This document shows positions 13,421 through 24,917 of a stretch of 64,000 bases of DNA, piece after piece. Each line of letters starts with the position of its first letter. Position 1 is the first letter of the stretch. Under the pieces are notes generated by a model, which saw nothing but the letters and a program-made list of their open reading frames with translations, made no database searches and had not been told where the DNA came from. The stretch covers positions 7,039,475 to 7,103,474 of the forward strand of contig VZSR01003803.1 in the NCBI GenBank assembly GCA_013398615.1, given 5' to 3'. Both the position numbers and the translations under genes were made by a program. Source of the stretch: Brachypodius melanocephalos (lineage: Eukaryota; Chordata; Aves; Passeriformes; Pycnonotidae).

Positions 13421-16400
13421 CTCTGCTCCTTCCAAGGAGCTGCTCCTATTAAAAATGATGAGCAGCAAACAACCAAGCCTGTAACTCTCACATTTCATAC
13501 TACTGGATTTCACACCGCTTTAACTATGCCAGCGCTCAAGATCTCCCAGCTTGCCATGAAATGTCCCTCTCTCCCTGGACCAAGAACATTTATCACTTGC
13601 ATTGTCCTCTCAGCACAGTGACTTCTCCTTTCAGCACGGCCCACCGTAATTCCCACTCTCATCAGCTCCCAATCACTGTAATTAACAGTAGCAGAAAAAT
13701 GGACAAACTGTGTGGGATCAAAAGTCTCTCCTGCCCAGTAACCTGTCACTGCCAGGGGACAATAGGATACATGGAACAGCCAGGAAAGCATACAGAAACT
13801 ATACTGAGAGGTGTTGCTATTTCATATTTACATGTGTTGTTTAATTTTTCTGTTATGAATTGGCCCAAATAGTTTTCAAATCCAGTTAAACTTTTTGATA
13901 TATAGAACATTTGATGTTAGTAAATACAAACATTTAATTTGCATTGAGTTGCAGTGTCAAGTTCAACCTTTGACGTTACTTCAGATGTTTAATGACTACA
14001 GTGCAGTTTCAGTCCATTTAAAGCTTATAGAAGAAGACACTCTAGCAGCTGTCTTATCAATAGAAGACCACTGCATTAGTCTAGCATGACCTGCTTCTGG
14101 TGATATCATGTCATACATATTTTTTCCATAGTTGCTTTAGTAACTTTGTACAGTATTGAGAGTTGTACTAAGCATGGAGACAGGTATGGGAGGATGAGGA
14201 GCAAATTATGTCCATCATTTTTATGGGCATTTCTCCTGTCACAGGATCACCCTGATTGGGTAGGTGTATAAATACCAGGAAAGTCCTGGATTTGATGTGC
14301 CTTTATGCTGCACTCCAGCACAGACACTGGTTTAAGCCAGGAGGGTCAGCTAAGTTGGGTCCATTTCCATCTTGCCAACACTGAAGGTTGCTTTTAAACC
14401 ACAGTCCTCCGTCACCCATCTTCCCACTGCTCTTCTATCTCCCTCACTGACACAAACCAAATATTTAATCCTGGAAGAATGTTTTTACTTTTCTTTTCTG
14501 TCCTACCAACTTGTATGTACATGTAAAAGAACCTTTTACTTCATATGCTTTGCAATTTACAACCAAACTTGAACAGTGGGCAAATCCTCCCTGTTCCTAC
14601 ATTTCCTGACATATCAGGATTTTTCCATCCCCTGAAGACTTTTTGCTTACTCCTAAAAGCCTTCCTGAAGCAGTTATTTATCCAAAGAAATACTGAACTC
14701 TTCCTATATAATATTCTCTTCTTTCTTGCCTGGGATATTGATTTTGTTCAGGATGGAGAACCCTGGGTTTCCACCAGGCTCCAGGATAACACTCTGGAGC
14801 TCCCCTGCCCAGGGACTCCCTCACATGTTGCATTTTCAAAGGGGAGAGCTGGAGCTGTCCTGGTTACTGAAGTGACAGCAGCTCTCAGCCACCTCTAACA
14901 AAGACTTGGCAACAGCACTCCTATGCCCTGTTAAGCACTTTTCCCTGCTGGTATGCCACAGTTTTGATACAAAGGCTGCCCATCCATCCCATGAACCAGA
15001 GCTACTCATCTTGTTTTGGTCATTCTTCCATTCATTTTAAGCTGATTAAAAGCATTAGCCTTGGTTGCCTGTTCAACAAGCTCGCTCACCAAACCCAAGA
15101 CAGCATCATCTATTACTGGTTGTCCTCCTTTTGTTTTTCTCCTAAACCAAATGATGCAGTTGTTGCAACTATGACTGTCTAAGCCCTTCTGATTAGCAAC
15201 AATTGTTCTGCAAGTAGATCTGATTATCTAAAGAGTACCATAACAATAAACCCAACTGCAAATTCTATCCTTTTAATATGAGAAACCTTCTTCATAGGCA
15301 AATCCAGCCCATTAATCCTTAGCAAGATACTCAGTGCTGCCCTCAGAACTTTCCATAATAAAATGTAACCTTGATTAATCTGAAATCCGACAAAGTATAA
15401 AGTGCTGCATCTAGCTTTTCCTGTTTCACAGCTGAAACAGAAACTTACCTTCACCCATAAGAATCCAAAACCTGCTAGACTATTTCAAATTTCATTGTAT
15501 GCCACTGAGCTGAAAGCTTTGCCACTTACGATTTTGACAACAGCTCTACCTAAACTGTGAGCATGTAAATGACTTCAAATAAAGACTTAAAACAGAGGAG
15601 GGCAGAAGAGATTCAACATGTTTCAAGGCCAATCATTTTTTCCAGTATATTATCACAGGAACATTTAAAAAACCCCAAAAACCCAATACCACCAAAAGAA
15701 CAGATGAGACAGCACTTATCTGAAGATTATCACTCTGAGACTCAGGTCAAATTTGCATCTCACTTCTATCAAGTGTTTTGTTTTGGTTTTTTCCTCATGT
15801 TTTCTACTTGTATGCTTGCCAGTGAGGTGCAAAAGGTTAAAATTTACTGTGATTTTTATTACACCAAGTTTTAAATAATGACAGATGCAGTCAGAAGCTC
15901 TGCATTTCTATTTTTATTGTCCAGCCTACAACACAGACAGAAAGATGTCCCGGTACCACCACTGAAAGCACAGAACACCTATGTTTCAAGAGAGTTTCAT
16001 GGGCTGTCACTCAGTTTCTCTATTCTTTCCCAATTTTGTATGGTTGAAATGACCACAGCCAAAACAGAGCAGCACTAAGTTGCCTTCCTCAACAGACCCA
16101 ACTGCGTTCCTATGTTTCACCATTATCCCTAAACTACTTTAAAATAAAATAAAAATACAACAGTAAATCAAATCCAGCAAGTTTCCCGTTACCAGAAAAG
16201 TACCATCTAACCCTGTTCCCACCTCCTACCTCCCACTGATATTAAAGAGGTGTACAAAAAAAGTTCTACCCAGCAGGATGAAAATACGGCTTCAAAAAAT
16301 TCAGTAAGTTAAATTTAATTTTAGATCTACAAATGCTGCCAAGCACCACTTTATTTGTCAACAAAATATTTTGATTATTTGGCAGAACAAAGCAAGCTCC

Positions 16401-16865
16401 CTCCCTGCTTGTTCTACAGACATATTTGGCATTGGTTAATTTGTATGTCTTTAGACATATGTCAAGTCTGAAGCTGTTTCAGGCTTTAACCCTGCAGAAC
16501 TTCTCTGTTTTAAGTGCTTGTTTTTCTTAAAGTGGCAACAGCAGCAAGCTAAAGCCAAGAAGGGATTTGGCCCTGCAACGAAATGGTTAAAAATCAGACT
16601 CTGCTGATGTGTGCTTCTCTGATCCATTACATTTCTCGCAAGCTGAGCTAAGAGCTGAGCACCAAGTATCAACTGTAATATGATCCAAGAGTTTATGGAA
16701 AAAATAACTGCACATACCAAGCATGCACATTTAATAAGATTTTGTTTCCATTAAAATATTCAAGAAACAGGATTTTTAAGATCTGCTTCTCTCTCTGAGC
16801 GATTTTTAACGTTTCTCCTCCCTCTCCCCTAAATACACACCTCCTTTCCAAAAACCAAACCCTTT
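13421..16865. other. Gene-free stretch left of the CpG island
   Basis: No recognisable coding sequence. Open frames on both strands are short and unlike known proteins. There is a TATA-like GTATAAATA near 14,263 with no other promoter sign. An exon-like minus-strand segment ending in AAG|GTAAGT lies at 15,449-15,509. No repeats beyond short A/T-rich patches were recognised. Confidence 0.6.
15449..15509 (-). other. Exon-like segment (61 bp), unidentified
   Basis: The minus strand reads AAAGCTTTCAG, then 61 bases, then the near-perfect donor AAG|GTAAGT (15,443-15,451). Stops occur in some frames and no coding pattern is visible, so a non-coding exon of a leftward transcript is the only reading I would consider. 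The acceptor is weak. Confidence 0.15.
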
Positions 16866-16890
16866 AAAAAAAAAAAAAAAAAAAAAAAAA
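16866..16890. repeat. Poly-A tract, 25 A
   Basis: A run of 25 A residues followed by a GGAAGAAAGAAAAAAG purine patch. It sits about 200 bases left of the CpG island. No associated retroelement body is recognisable. Confidence 0.9.
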
Positions 16891-17027
16891 GGAAGAAAGA
16901 AAAAAGCAGTCCTACTGCAGGGAAGAGAGGCTTGAAAAACAACTTTGATTGGCACTTGGCCTGACCCACAGAGGAAGAAAAACAGTTTTTGGACAAAGAG
17001 CGCAAATATTTGAGCTCATTGACTTAC

Positions 17028-17348
17028 AGGCTTTCTTAGCATTTGCAAGAACCAACCTTGAGCAAAATCTGTTGGGAGAGATTGAATTAAAATAAAACCA
17101 AAACCGGCATCGCGTTCATCTTGGGCGCTCGGAGACTCGGCGCGTTTGAACAGCTCAGCAATTTTAATTCATTTGCGCTGGACAAACAAAAAGCACCTCC
17201 ACTAATGCTCCCCGTGAGGCAGATGTCGGGAGCAGGGGGTGCAGCCTCCGCTCGCCTCCGGGGGCACGGGGGATCCGCAGGGAAGCGGCCGGGCACTGCA
17301 GGGATGTGGTTTGGCGGGCTGGGGGGCGGGGGGGCTGGCAATTCTTTG
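17028..17348 (-). other. Candidate non-coding first exon reading leftward from the CpG island
   Basis: On the minus strand the CpG-rich sequence left of the gap runs to CCT|GTAAGTC, a strong donor core at 17,022-17,027, with the exon's last base at 17,028. Frames are interrupted by stops (for example TAA at 17,087-17,089), so the exon would be mainly 5' untranslated. A 10-codon frame (MNAMPVLVLF) begins near 17,119, and a late ATG (MLRKP) opens just before the donor. The transcription start would lie in or right of the assembly gap. The AT-rich block at about 17,150-17,200 inside an otherwise GC-rich island looks constrained. I cannot name the gene. No cDNA support is visible. Confidence 0.35.
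17315..17334 (+). other. G-quadruplex-prone run at the gap edge
   Basis: The plus strand has GGG, then a six-G run, C, and a seven-G run within 20 bases, enough for a four-tract quadruplex. It ends 14 bases left of the N run, so the structure plausibly caused the sequencing failure. Confidence 0.6.
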
Positions 17349-17448
17349 NNNNNNNNNNNNNNNNNNNNNNNNNNNNNNNNNNNNNNNNNNNNNNNNNNNN
17401 NNNNNNNNNNNNNNNNNNNNNNNNNNNNNNNNNNNNNNNNNNNNNNNN
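17349..17448. other. Assembly gap, 100 N
   Basis: Exactly 100 N characters, the conventional placeholder for a gap of unknown size. It lies in the GC-richest part of the CpG island, so promoter or first-exon sequence is probably missing. Open frames that run through the N block are artefacts. Confidence 0.99.
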
Positions 17449-17449
17449 C

Positions 17450-17730
17450 GCCCGCCCCGCCCGCCGCCGCCAACGCCGGCCAATCGCGGAGAACCGCCCG
17501 CGCCGGCCAATGGGCAGCGCCCATTCCGTCTCCCATCTCCGGGCAGCCTGCGAGAGGGGGCGCGGTTAGAGGCGTGGCCGGCGCAGCGAAGGGGCGTGGC
17601 CTGTGGCGTCTCTGGGCAGCCTTGGCCAGAGAGGGGCGGGGCTGGCGCCTCGGCGCGTGCTTTCCGCTGGCCAATAGGGTGGGCGCCATGCAAAGCAGGC
17701 GCAGAGGCCACGCCCCCAGGGCCGGGGTCC
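17450..17730. promoter_or_regulatory. Cluster of CCAAT and GC boxes
   Basis: Three CCAAT boxes (NF-Y type) lie at 17,480-17,484, 17,507-17,511 and 17,671-17,675, all in plus orientation. The first two are 27 bases apart, close to the helical spacing common in NF-Y promoters. Sp/KLF-type sites include GGGGCGTGGCC (17,591-17,601), GGGGCGGGGC (17,633-17,642) and CCACGCCCCC near 17,708. An ATG at 17,688 opens a 44-codon Arg/Pro/Ser-rich frame that is probably not coding. Confidence 0.65.
17551..17567 (+). promoter_or_regulatory. CTCF-like core in the promoter
   Basis: The text GAGAGGGGGCGCGG contains AGGGGGCGC, the core of the CTCF consensus, in plus orientation. The upstream CCACC half is not matched, so binding is only possible. 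Confidence 0.3.
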
Positions 17731-17757
17731 CGGCGACCTCGCATCCCCCGCGCCCGT

Positions 17758-17777
17758 CCCGCTCCCGCTCCCGCTCC
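17758..17777. repeat. Short CCCGCT tandem repeat
   Basis: Three consecutive CCCGCT units plus a partial one inside the CpG island. In the frame from 17,688 it yields the RSRSRS run, which is a repeat effect rather than evidence for an SR protein. Confidence 0.8.
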
Positions 17778-18050
17778 CCTCCGCAGCGTCCCCGAGGGTC
17801 CCAGTTTGGGGCACCGGTGTGATGAGGTGCCGGGCTCAGCTCCTCACCCCGCCTGCCTGCCGCCCTCGGGCCAGACCCACTCTCCGGCCATCGGCATCCT
17901 CATCCTCTGGAGCTAGCCCGGTTCGCGGGGCTGGGGGCGACCTGATCCCCTGCCAGAGCGGCGGGTTGCACATGCAGGGACACGACTGCGCTGCTGCCAG
18001 GCGGAGCAGGATGAGGTGTTTGCTCTGGGGGAAGTTGGGAGCACGCATGC

Positions 18051-18052
<2 letters not shown>

Positions 18053-18096
<44 letters not shown>
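18053..18096. repeat. (TG)n microsatellite
   Basis: About 22 uninterrupted GT dinucleotides at the right edge of the CpG island. Length polymorphism is likely. Its promoter-edge position allows Z-DNA formation, but nothing further is shown. Confidence 0.97.
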
Positions 18097-18100
<4 letters not shown>

Positions 18101-18199
18101 CTCAGGTCGCCGGGATTGTTAGGGATGATGAGTCAGGCTTTCTAGGCTCCATGCTAATGCACGGAGATGGAGTGTATAATTAGGACAGAGGCAAATCTA

Positions 18200-21100
18200 T
18201 TATCTGCAGCCTCGGAGAGCTGGGGAATGAACCTCTTCTTTTGCATCACCGCATCTCTGCATTTTCCCTTGCCTGTGTGCTCTTTAGCTTTTAAGTGCAC
18301 ACAGAGGAGCTTCAGCATAAGTAGTTCCACCGACGTCAATAAAAGTTCATTAAATGTCGAGCGTTATATAACTCCGATTTTGAAAGATGATGGTATAGAA
18401 GGGTTTTATTTTTTTAATGGGAACAGAATGCTATTATGCTACAAAATTTCTAAGCAGATTTGGGATGTTACATTGTTTTCAAGGTTTCTCTTGGAGAGAG
18501 AATCTTAAATCAGCTGCTTGAGCACTGTGATTTGCTTTGCCTGGGAATACTTTCTATTTTTGCAAAATGAAGTGTTGTATAATTTAGTCAACTGGCTGAC
18601 TAAAAAGGGCACAATGCAATTAGTAATTTACATACCTTAAAGGAGACTGATTAAACATGGATCTGTCTTTGAGAACTACTGAAAAGTTTCTCAGACCAGA
18701 CTTTGCCACCCTAAGTAAAACCAAATCTCCAGAAACGTTCTACTTCGTCCTTTCCCTTCTATCCATTTGAAAAGGGATCTTTTCCTCAGGCAGAGCAGCC
18801 TTCGACAGACGGGCACTCTGTGGACTCCACTGTTGGGAATGCATCCAAAAGTTAGTCACAGGCAGCCATACAAAATCCTTGGAGAGGAGGCATACATGGA
18901 AGGGGGTTGGGTTTTCTGTTTTGTTGTTTCGGGGCTTTTTTGCCCTAAACAGTGTACCAGAAGTGCTGTCCCAACATGAGAAAACTGTTTGCCTGAGTGC
19001 AGGTACTTGCTGTGCCATGTCTCAATCCCACACACTGCAGCATGGTGCTATTAAACCAGGAGAAAAGGGTAGCCAAACAGGTTCGTTTTCATCATGTAAT
19101 CTGAATGTAATGCTAAAATTTAAGTAAACTATGTGAATGATGTAAACAGCCTTTTAGTTCTTGCTGAACTCCATGATAATGTTATCTAAAGTAAGAGTTT
19201 TTAAAAGAAGCAGTAGAGGATCAATGTTATTAAGCCACAAGCAAAGGGGAGTTTACCCTTCAGCTCAAGTAAGATCACTTTGAGTAATTTGCTGTTAAAG
19301 TGTCTGGTTCAAAATTCAAACCCATTGGCAAGGATGGTAGCAGACAAGTTTGAAAAACAGGTAAGAGAAAGATTTTGGCTGAGTTACTCCTAATATTTAA
19401 GATCAGAACATTTGCAAATACTCAGATTTCAGTAATAGCACCCATTCATTTTTTTTTTATATCCACAGTGGCAAGTACACATGAATAAGCATCCTTAGAA
19501 ACCTAGTTGGGTCCCATTCCCCTGCTGAAATTATTTCTGCCTTGAGTGATAATTTCAGATCTTCAGCATAGTCCATTAAACCCAGGAAAATTTTCCATTA
19601 GCCAAGTGTGAAAGTTAGGCTGACTTATAAGGCAACATAAAATTCAAGAAATTTGGTATCTAGTCTCTGTTCTGCCACAAATGTCTTGTGAAAGAAAGCA
19701 GGACATGCATGCCTAGATGCTTAAGTATTTGGTTGAGTAACCCTTAATTAAACAAGAAGCACTTAAGTACCTTTGTGGCTCCCAGTCTTGCCTTTCAGTA
19801 CTTTGGTGTCTGAGAAATGTCAAGAGAAACATAAACTTTGAAAGTGTTTCATTGTTTTTGGAAACAATACAGCAAATAGAAGTTGCCTAAAACCCTTTTT
19901 TGCCCTCAACAAAAATTCTATTGGATACCTTTTCTGGGGTTCATTCTTTCCCTCTGCAATATTTTTAGTAAAGGGTTTTAATGCTAATAGAGATCAGACA
20001 TGTACTTAGTGCTTACCCAGTATCAGTCTTAGAAAATTAGTATATAGACTAGAGACAATATGGTAGTTTTCATAACACTTGAACTCTTTCTAGATGTCCT
20101 ATTTGGAAATTAACTGCTGGGCTCAGTGTGACAATGCTCCTGTAAAACAATGCTCCTGTTTCTGTGCTCTGTTTACAGTATCTGCAGAGTCCTGCTGCCT
20201 GCAAAGGCTTGTGCATGTGGGCCTGATTTTGAGCTCTTGGATTATTCCATTTTGAGTTAAACATATGCATAAGTTCTCCAGAATAAAAGCCTGTCTTTGT
20301 ACAAGCTGGTTTCTTGGTGAACATATCCACATTCTTGAAAGTTCTCCTTGTAAGCTTATTGCTCAAACAAAGTATGCAAAAGCATCCAGTGGTCCCTTCA
20401 CAATTGTCTGGTAGTTTTTATGATTTGACTGTACCTCACTTGCCATCCACTGCTGTGGATTTCCTTCAATTTTTGCCCAGTTACTGAGTCATAAAGGAAA
20501 GCAGAATGCTGAAATTAAGAGGTATTTGAGTTACAAGTAGCATGGCTTCTTGATCTGCCTGGAAATTTTACAAAGATTGTCAGTTCTGTAAACCCAATCA
20601 GTTGTCTCTGCTGAAATTCCCTAGACAGGCTGTGAACTATTGCTGTGTTAGGGTAAGGTGGAGATTTTTTTTTTTAATCTTGATGATATGGAGCATGCTG
20701 GCTTGAGACCATCACATCCTTTCACAGAGATTACTGACCTGCTGGGATAGATTTGTACGAGTGGTTACCGGTTTAAGCTGGTTTTTATCATCAATGATAA
20801 TAACTTTTGCAAAGTTTAAAAAACAAACACTATGATGAAACAACAAAGCAGGAGCAAATTTCCAAAGGAAGTTACGATTACTTTCCCTCCTGAACTCACC
20901 AGATGCATTTTTGGCAGACACATTGCAGCTAGGCGTGGACTGCTGCCCTTGCCATAGGAGTGGCCGAGATGTGGTGGCTTTTGCTAGAAGGTCAGATTTC
21001 TCCTAATGCCTTATGCAGCCTTCAAGTTAACATTGTTCAAACAGATTGGCTGAGAGACACAGATGCATCCAAACACTGAGCTGCCTTCATCCTCCAGAGT

Positions 21101-21770
21101 ATATACTCATATATGCTGTGTTTTAGCAGTGTGATACCAGCTTTGAACCCCTTCTGAGGCTGCAGTATTCCCACCTGGAATTTGGACAAAATGCATCTCC
21201 ACTCTCTCCCAGAGAGCACCACACCCAACAACCATCTACTGCACAACCATTCTGTAAGGGAGCACAGAGTGATAACTTTTTTCAGGAGCAATAAGATGAT
21301 CTGTAGATTGACTGCACTGACCGTATTGTGTGTCCCAGAACAGTCAGCCTGGTGGCAATGTGCTGTGCAGGTGCTCACAAAATCTACATGATCCTTCCCT
21401 AAATTATGCACCTACTCTACAAGTGTGCAGTGCTTTTGTTGTTCATACATTATTGAACAGCTTGATGCTTCCTGAAAAGGCTAGATTGACAAGATCAAGT
21501 GCTGTAAAATTGAACTCGTTATGCAGTGGAAACATTTGTTATTCATAGACATCCAGCAGCTTGGAGAGAGAGGACGGGAGGGGGCAGCTGCCATGCAATA
21601 GCTCCGACTGGATTGCTGCAAGACTAGAAATCCCATATAAAATTAAAAGATCCTCAAGTTTTGCCCAGAAGCAGGAAGAGAGACCATACCTGAACATCCA
21701 CCTGGAGCCCTACCCAGCTCCCTGACTGTCACAGTCAAGTGCTATGATTAAATGAGCTGGTTGACACATG
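18200..21770. other. Gene-free stretch right of the CpG island
   Basis: No convincing coding sequence. An AP-1-type TGAGTCA lies near 18,129-18,135 just right of the island. A donor-like CAG|GTAAGA follows a short ATG-initiated frame (MVADKFEKQ) near 19,333-19,361, without a good acceptor. A possible degenerate repeat lies at 19,705-19,790. The rest shows nothing distinct. Confidence 0.6.
19705..19790. repeat. Possible degenerate interspersed repeat
   Basis: The phrases GATGCTTAAGTA, GAGTAACCC and GCACTTAAGTACCTTTG occur in the order seen in common sauropsid repeats built around CTTAAG and CCTAAGTGCCTTTG. The match is from memory and the family name is not known to me. Confidence 0.25.
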
Positions 21771-21779
21771 TCACATGCC

Positions 21780-22330
21780 TTAAATTTCATGACTCCGTGA
21801 GTCATTCAGTAAAGCCATACTGAACATGTATACACAGGCAAATAGATGTAGCTTCTTCAGGCCAAAAATCCAGCCCATTGACATTATGTCAAATGAGTGA
21901 CAGTCCTGCCTTCATTATCATAATTTTTGTTGCACTGTTCTAATGTCATTTGCACAGCATTTATATTATGTTGTTAGGGGAAGAGTAACAGATAAAGTTT
22001 GTGCCCTGAGTGATGTTACACACACTCTGACACTATAAAATTACTTCCCATCCTTATTATTACACATCCTAATCTGCCAAATGAGTGTTCAGATAATTGT
22101 GTGAGACAGGGAGATGTGATAGTTTGTGGAATTCTTCCCTGAGGGTGGGTGTACACACCTTTTCATTTACAGGGTTTAAACCCTAACTAGATAGAACACT
22201 TGAAATTATATTTATCATAAGAAACAATTATGGCCTGCTCCAGGAAAGCTGAGCTCGGTGACCTAATAGGCCTTTTTAATATCTGATTTCTTTGACAGAA
22301 AATATTAAATCACTACTCAACCAAGAAACC
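21780..22330. promoter_or_regulatory. Conserved-looking AT-rich block, possible enhancer
   Basis: The block opens with an inverted pair of AP-1-like half sites (TGACTCCGTGAGTCA, 21,790-21,804). It then has many unrepeated ATTA, TAATT and ATCATAA cores, a SOX-like AACAATTATGG near 22,226, and a 14-base perfect palindrome AGGGTTTAAACCCT at 22,171-22,184. It has no open frame and no repeat character. This texture resembles known developmental enhancers, but conservation cannot be judged from one sequence. Confidence 0.3.
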
Positions 22331-24915
22331 TCTTCTGTCTCTCTTCATGTTCTTCTGTGGTTTGCATGATAATTCACTAAATATATTTCAACATGTTGTT
22401 TACTTCAATTCAGCCTTCTGAGACCACACTGGCCAGTGATGCAAGCCCATAAATAGGGATCATCTGGAAAAAAAATACTTTATGCTTCAAGTTAAAGTTG
22501 GAAATGTTTCAACCTGTACAATTTTTGGGAGTGATACAGAAGGGAAATGTATTAAATGAAAAAAAAAAGTATCTGAAAATCAGGACAAAGGCAGCCTGGT
22601 CTAACTCCCTGCAAAAGGAGAATTGCAAGTGATCTCTTGTAATGTATTCCTATTAATATTGATGGTAGTCCTACAAAACAGATTTAATGACAGCAGCAGG
22701 ACTACCTGTGGGGACAGAAAATGCTCCCCCCTCCAGGACTGAGGTGGAGTTCCTGGGGCAGACAGGGATGCCTGGGGTCATACATGTGGAGCAGGGACAA
22801 GTCTGGGTCTCAGCACTGGCTGCGCAGCTGCAAGGAAAGACATCAGTTCCAGCACTGGTAAGGATGTGCCCGAGGTTTTGTCCCTCTCCTAAACGTGTGT
22901 GCCTGCAGCAAAGCTGCAGTTGTGACATCTCTGTGAGATGGAAGTGTCCTCTGGCGCTGTGGACCAGCGGCAAGATTTCCTTAAGGAGACAGAAGTGCTG
23001 CTGGTCTTTGGGTGGAAAGGGGGAGTTCTGCCTTGGCTCCCAGCTGCAATGCGTATCACTGAGGAGCACAGCCTAACCACAACTGCGTGGGTCAGGCTGG
23101 GTAAAACACCTCGAGCTTTCCTTTTGCAGCCTGGATACCATGAGGCCCAGAGTTCAAAAGCCAAGGAGCCAGAAGAGGGCAAGCAGGAGGCATCTAGCTG
23201 GGGAAGAGAACTGGAACCTGGGGGTTTGCTGCCTATTTCCTCCCACTGCTTTGGCTCAGTTTTGTGCCTGGCCGATGCAAAGCACACGAATGTCTTTGTC
23301 TGACTGAAAAATGGTAATGTTTCTCAAGCAGCAGAACTTGTCTGTATGTATTTTGCAAATGAAACACTTGGTACAGCGTGATGCCACATTGAGGATAGCA
23401 AAATTAGCTTTCTATATTCACTGGCAAAGTTATGGCTTTCATTATTTTCAAATACAAAATACAAATACAAAAAACCAAATGCAAAACTTAGCAGCTTTTG
23501 GGATATGGCACATAGTTTAGCTCCATTTCTCATTGAAACGCATGAGATATGAACATATTTGTGTTGGAAGATCAGGCTAAGTTATGGCAGAGTTTTATTC
23601 TTTGTTTTTAGACAAAGAAGAACTGAAGTGCTGAAAGATATGCATCTGTTATGGACTTATCTTTTTTTAATTTTAAAAAAATATTTTTATTGTATTTCAT
23701 TATTTCTCCAATGGTTACACCCTGAAAAACCAGAGTGTCAGTGCAAGTGGGATTTTCTCAGAAGGTGCCACACTTAGAAGGAATTAGGCGTGTGAGTGGA
23801 GGCAGTTAGCGCATGGGATCTTCCCAAGCAAAATCAGTTAAGTGGTGAAGGCTTGCTTGCATGGTGTGTTTTCTTCTTTCATTCATCTCTGTCTGGATGC
23901 TGGGGATGTTCTTGGACAGGAGAGGTGTTGAGATTCAGCCTTAAAGAAAGACCCCTGCAGGGGAGTTGGCTGACTGAATCAGCAGCACAATTTGCCTGTG
24001 CAGAGCCTCACAACCTGCTAACCGTGGCACTTCCCCCTCCCTCCCTCCTGCACAGCTAGGCAGTGCCTGCTGTGATACACCAAAATGCAGCAAGTAGGAT
24101 GGGACCGGCCATCTGGCACTGCAGAGCAAGAGAAAAGGAGCAGCAGCTTCCCTGGACCAACATCAGCCAACTCCTTTCTGCTTCTGCCTCCTCTAGCCTG
24201 CTGGTTGTCTGCCACTGGATGGAAATTCATGACTCCTGCATGCAGGTTTTCCTTTGAAGACTCCCTGACCTATTTCAGCCCAGTGTTGCAGTAGACATGA
24301 GCTCTATTTGTAATGTCAGGAGAGGGGAAAGGGAGGGTCAGTCTGGAAGGAATAAAGGGTGTAATCAATGCGCCTTGCTCTGCTGGTGAAACCCTGGCAG
24401 TCACTGCTTCAGTGCTGGGTCTCCTGAGCGGGAAATGGCAGAACCCAACTCCTGTTTGGGCAAATAAAAGAATAATAACATGGGTCATTGCATCTTGCTC
24501 TGCTAACTTCCAGATCTGTCTGGGATAACTGAACCTCAGACACACAGACTGGACTATTTGCTGTGGCCACCGAAGCATTTATATTGATGAAGATTTGTGA
24601 GAATACTGAAAAGTAGAAGCAGAGACTGCTTTGTAGGTGAAAGTGATGTCTTTGTATAGCACAGGCTCTGAGATGGAAAACATAAAAGGATTATATTTTC
24701 ACAGCAAGGTTGTGTCTTAAGAATTTTATTTGTCCTTATTTCTATTAAAAGGTCATTTTGCAGGGAGGAATAACTTATTTTAGTCAGGCTGTATTGTTCT
24801 TGAACTTAACCTTCCTCTAGCTGGACTCGAAATCACTGGAGATCATGGATTTTCTTGTAAACAGACTTCAGAGCAGCTTCCTTTTTGCATTATTTGGCTC
24901 CCTTGTTTCAGAAAG
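22331..24915. other. Gene-free stretch with a GC-richer patch
   Basis: Between about 22,680 and 23,300 the sequence is GC-richer and stays open for 120-130 codons in several frames on both strands at once. That is typical of low-stop-density DNA rather than of a gene. AT-rich text follows at 23,640-23,710. No repeat family was recognised. Confidence 0.6.
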
Positions 24916-24917
24916 AG

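Larger units (their letters stand above)
17100..18050. promoter_or_regulatory. CpG island, probable TATA-less promoter
   Basis: CpG dinucleotides become dense here and are sparse elsewhere in the window, apart from a weak patch at 27.9-28.25 kb. There is no TATA box. The island holds three CCAAT boxes, several GC boxes, a CTCF-like core and a G-run, and it is split by an assembly gap. Such islands typically mark housekeeping or developmental promoters and often fire in both directions. I find a good splice donor on the minus side (17,022-17,027) but none of similar quality on the plus side. Confidence 0.85.

Noticed and set aside
17087..17916. Open frames of 180-233 codons across the CpG island on both strands
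   Set aside because: They run through the 100-N gap, overlap on both strands and owe their length to GC-rich, stop-poor sequence.
22671..23303. Overlapping frames of 120-132 codons on both strands
   Set aside because: Openness in many frames at once reflects composition. No protein-like pattern or splice structure.
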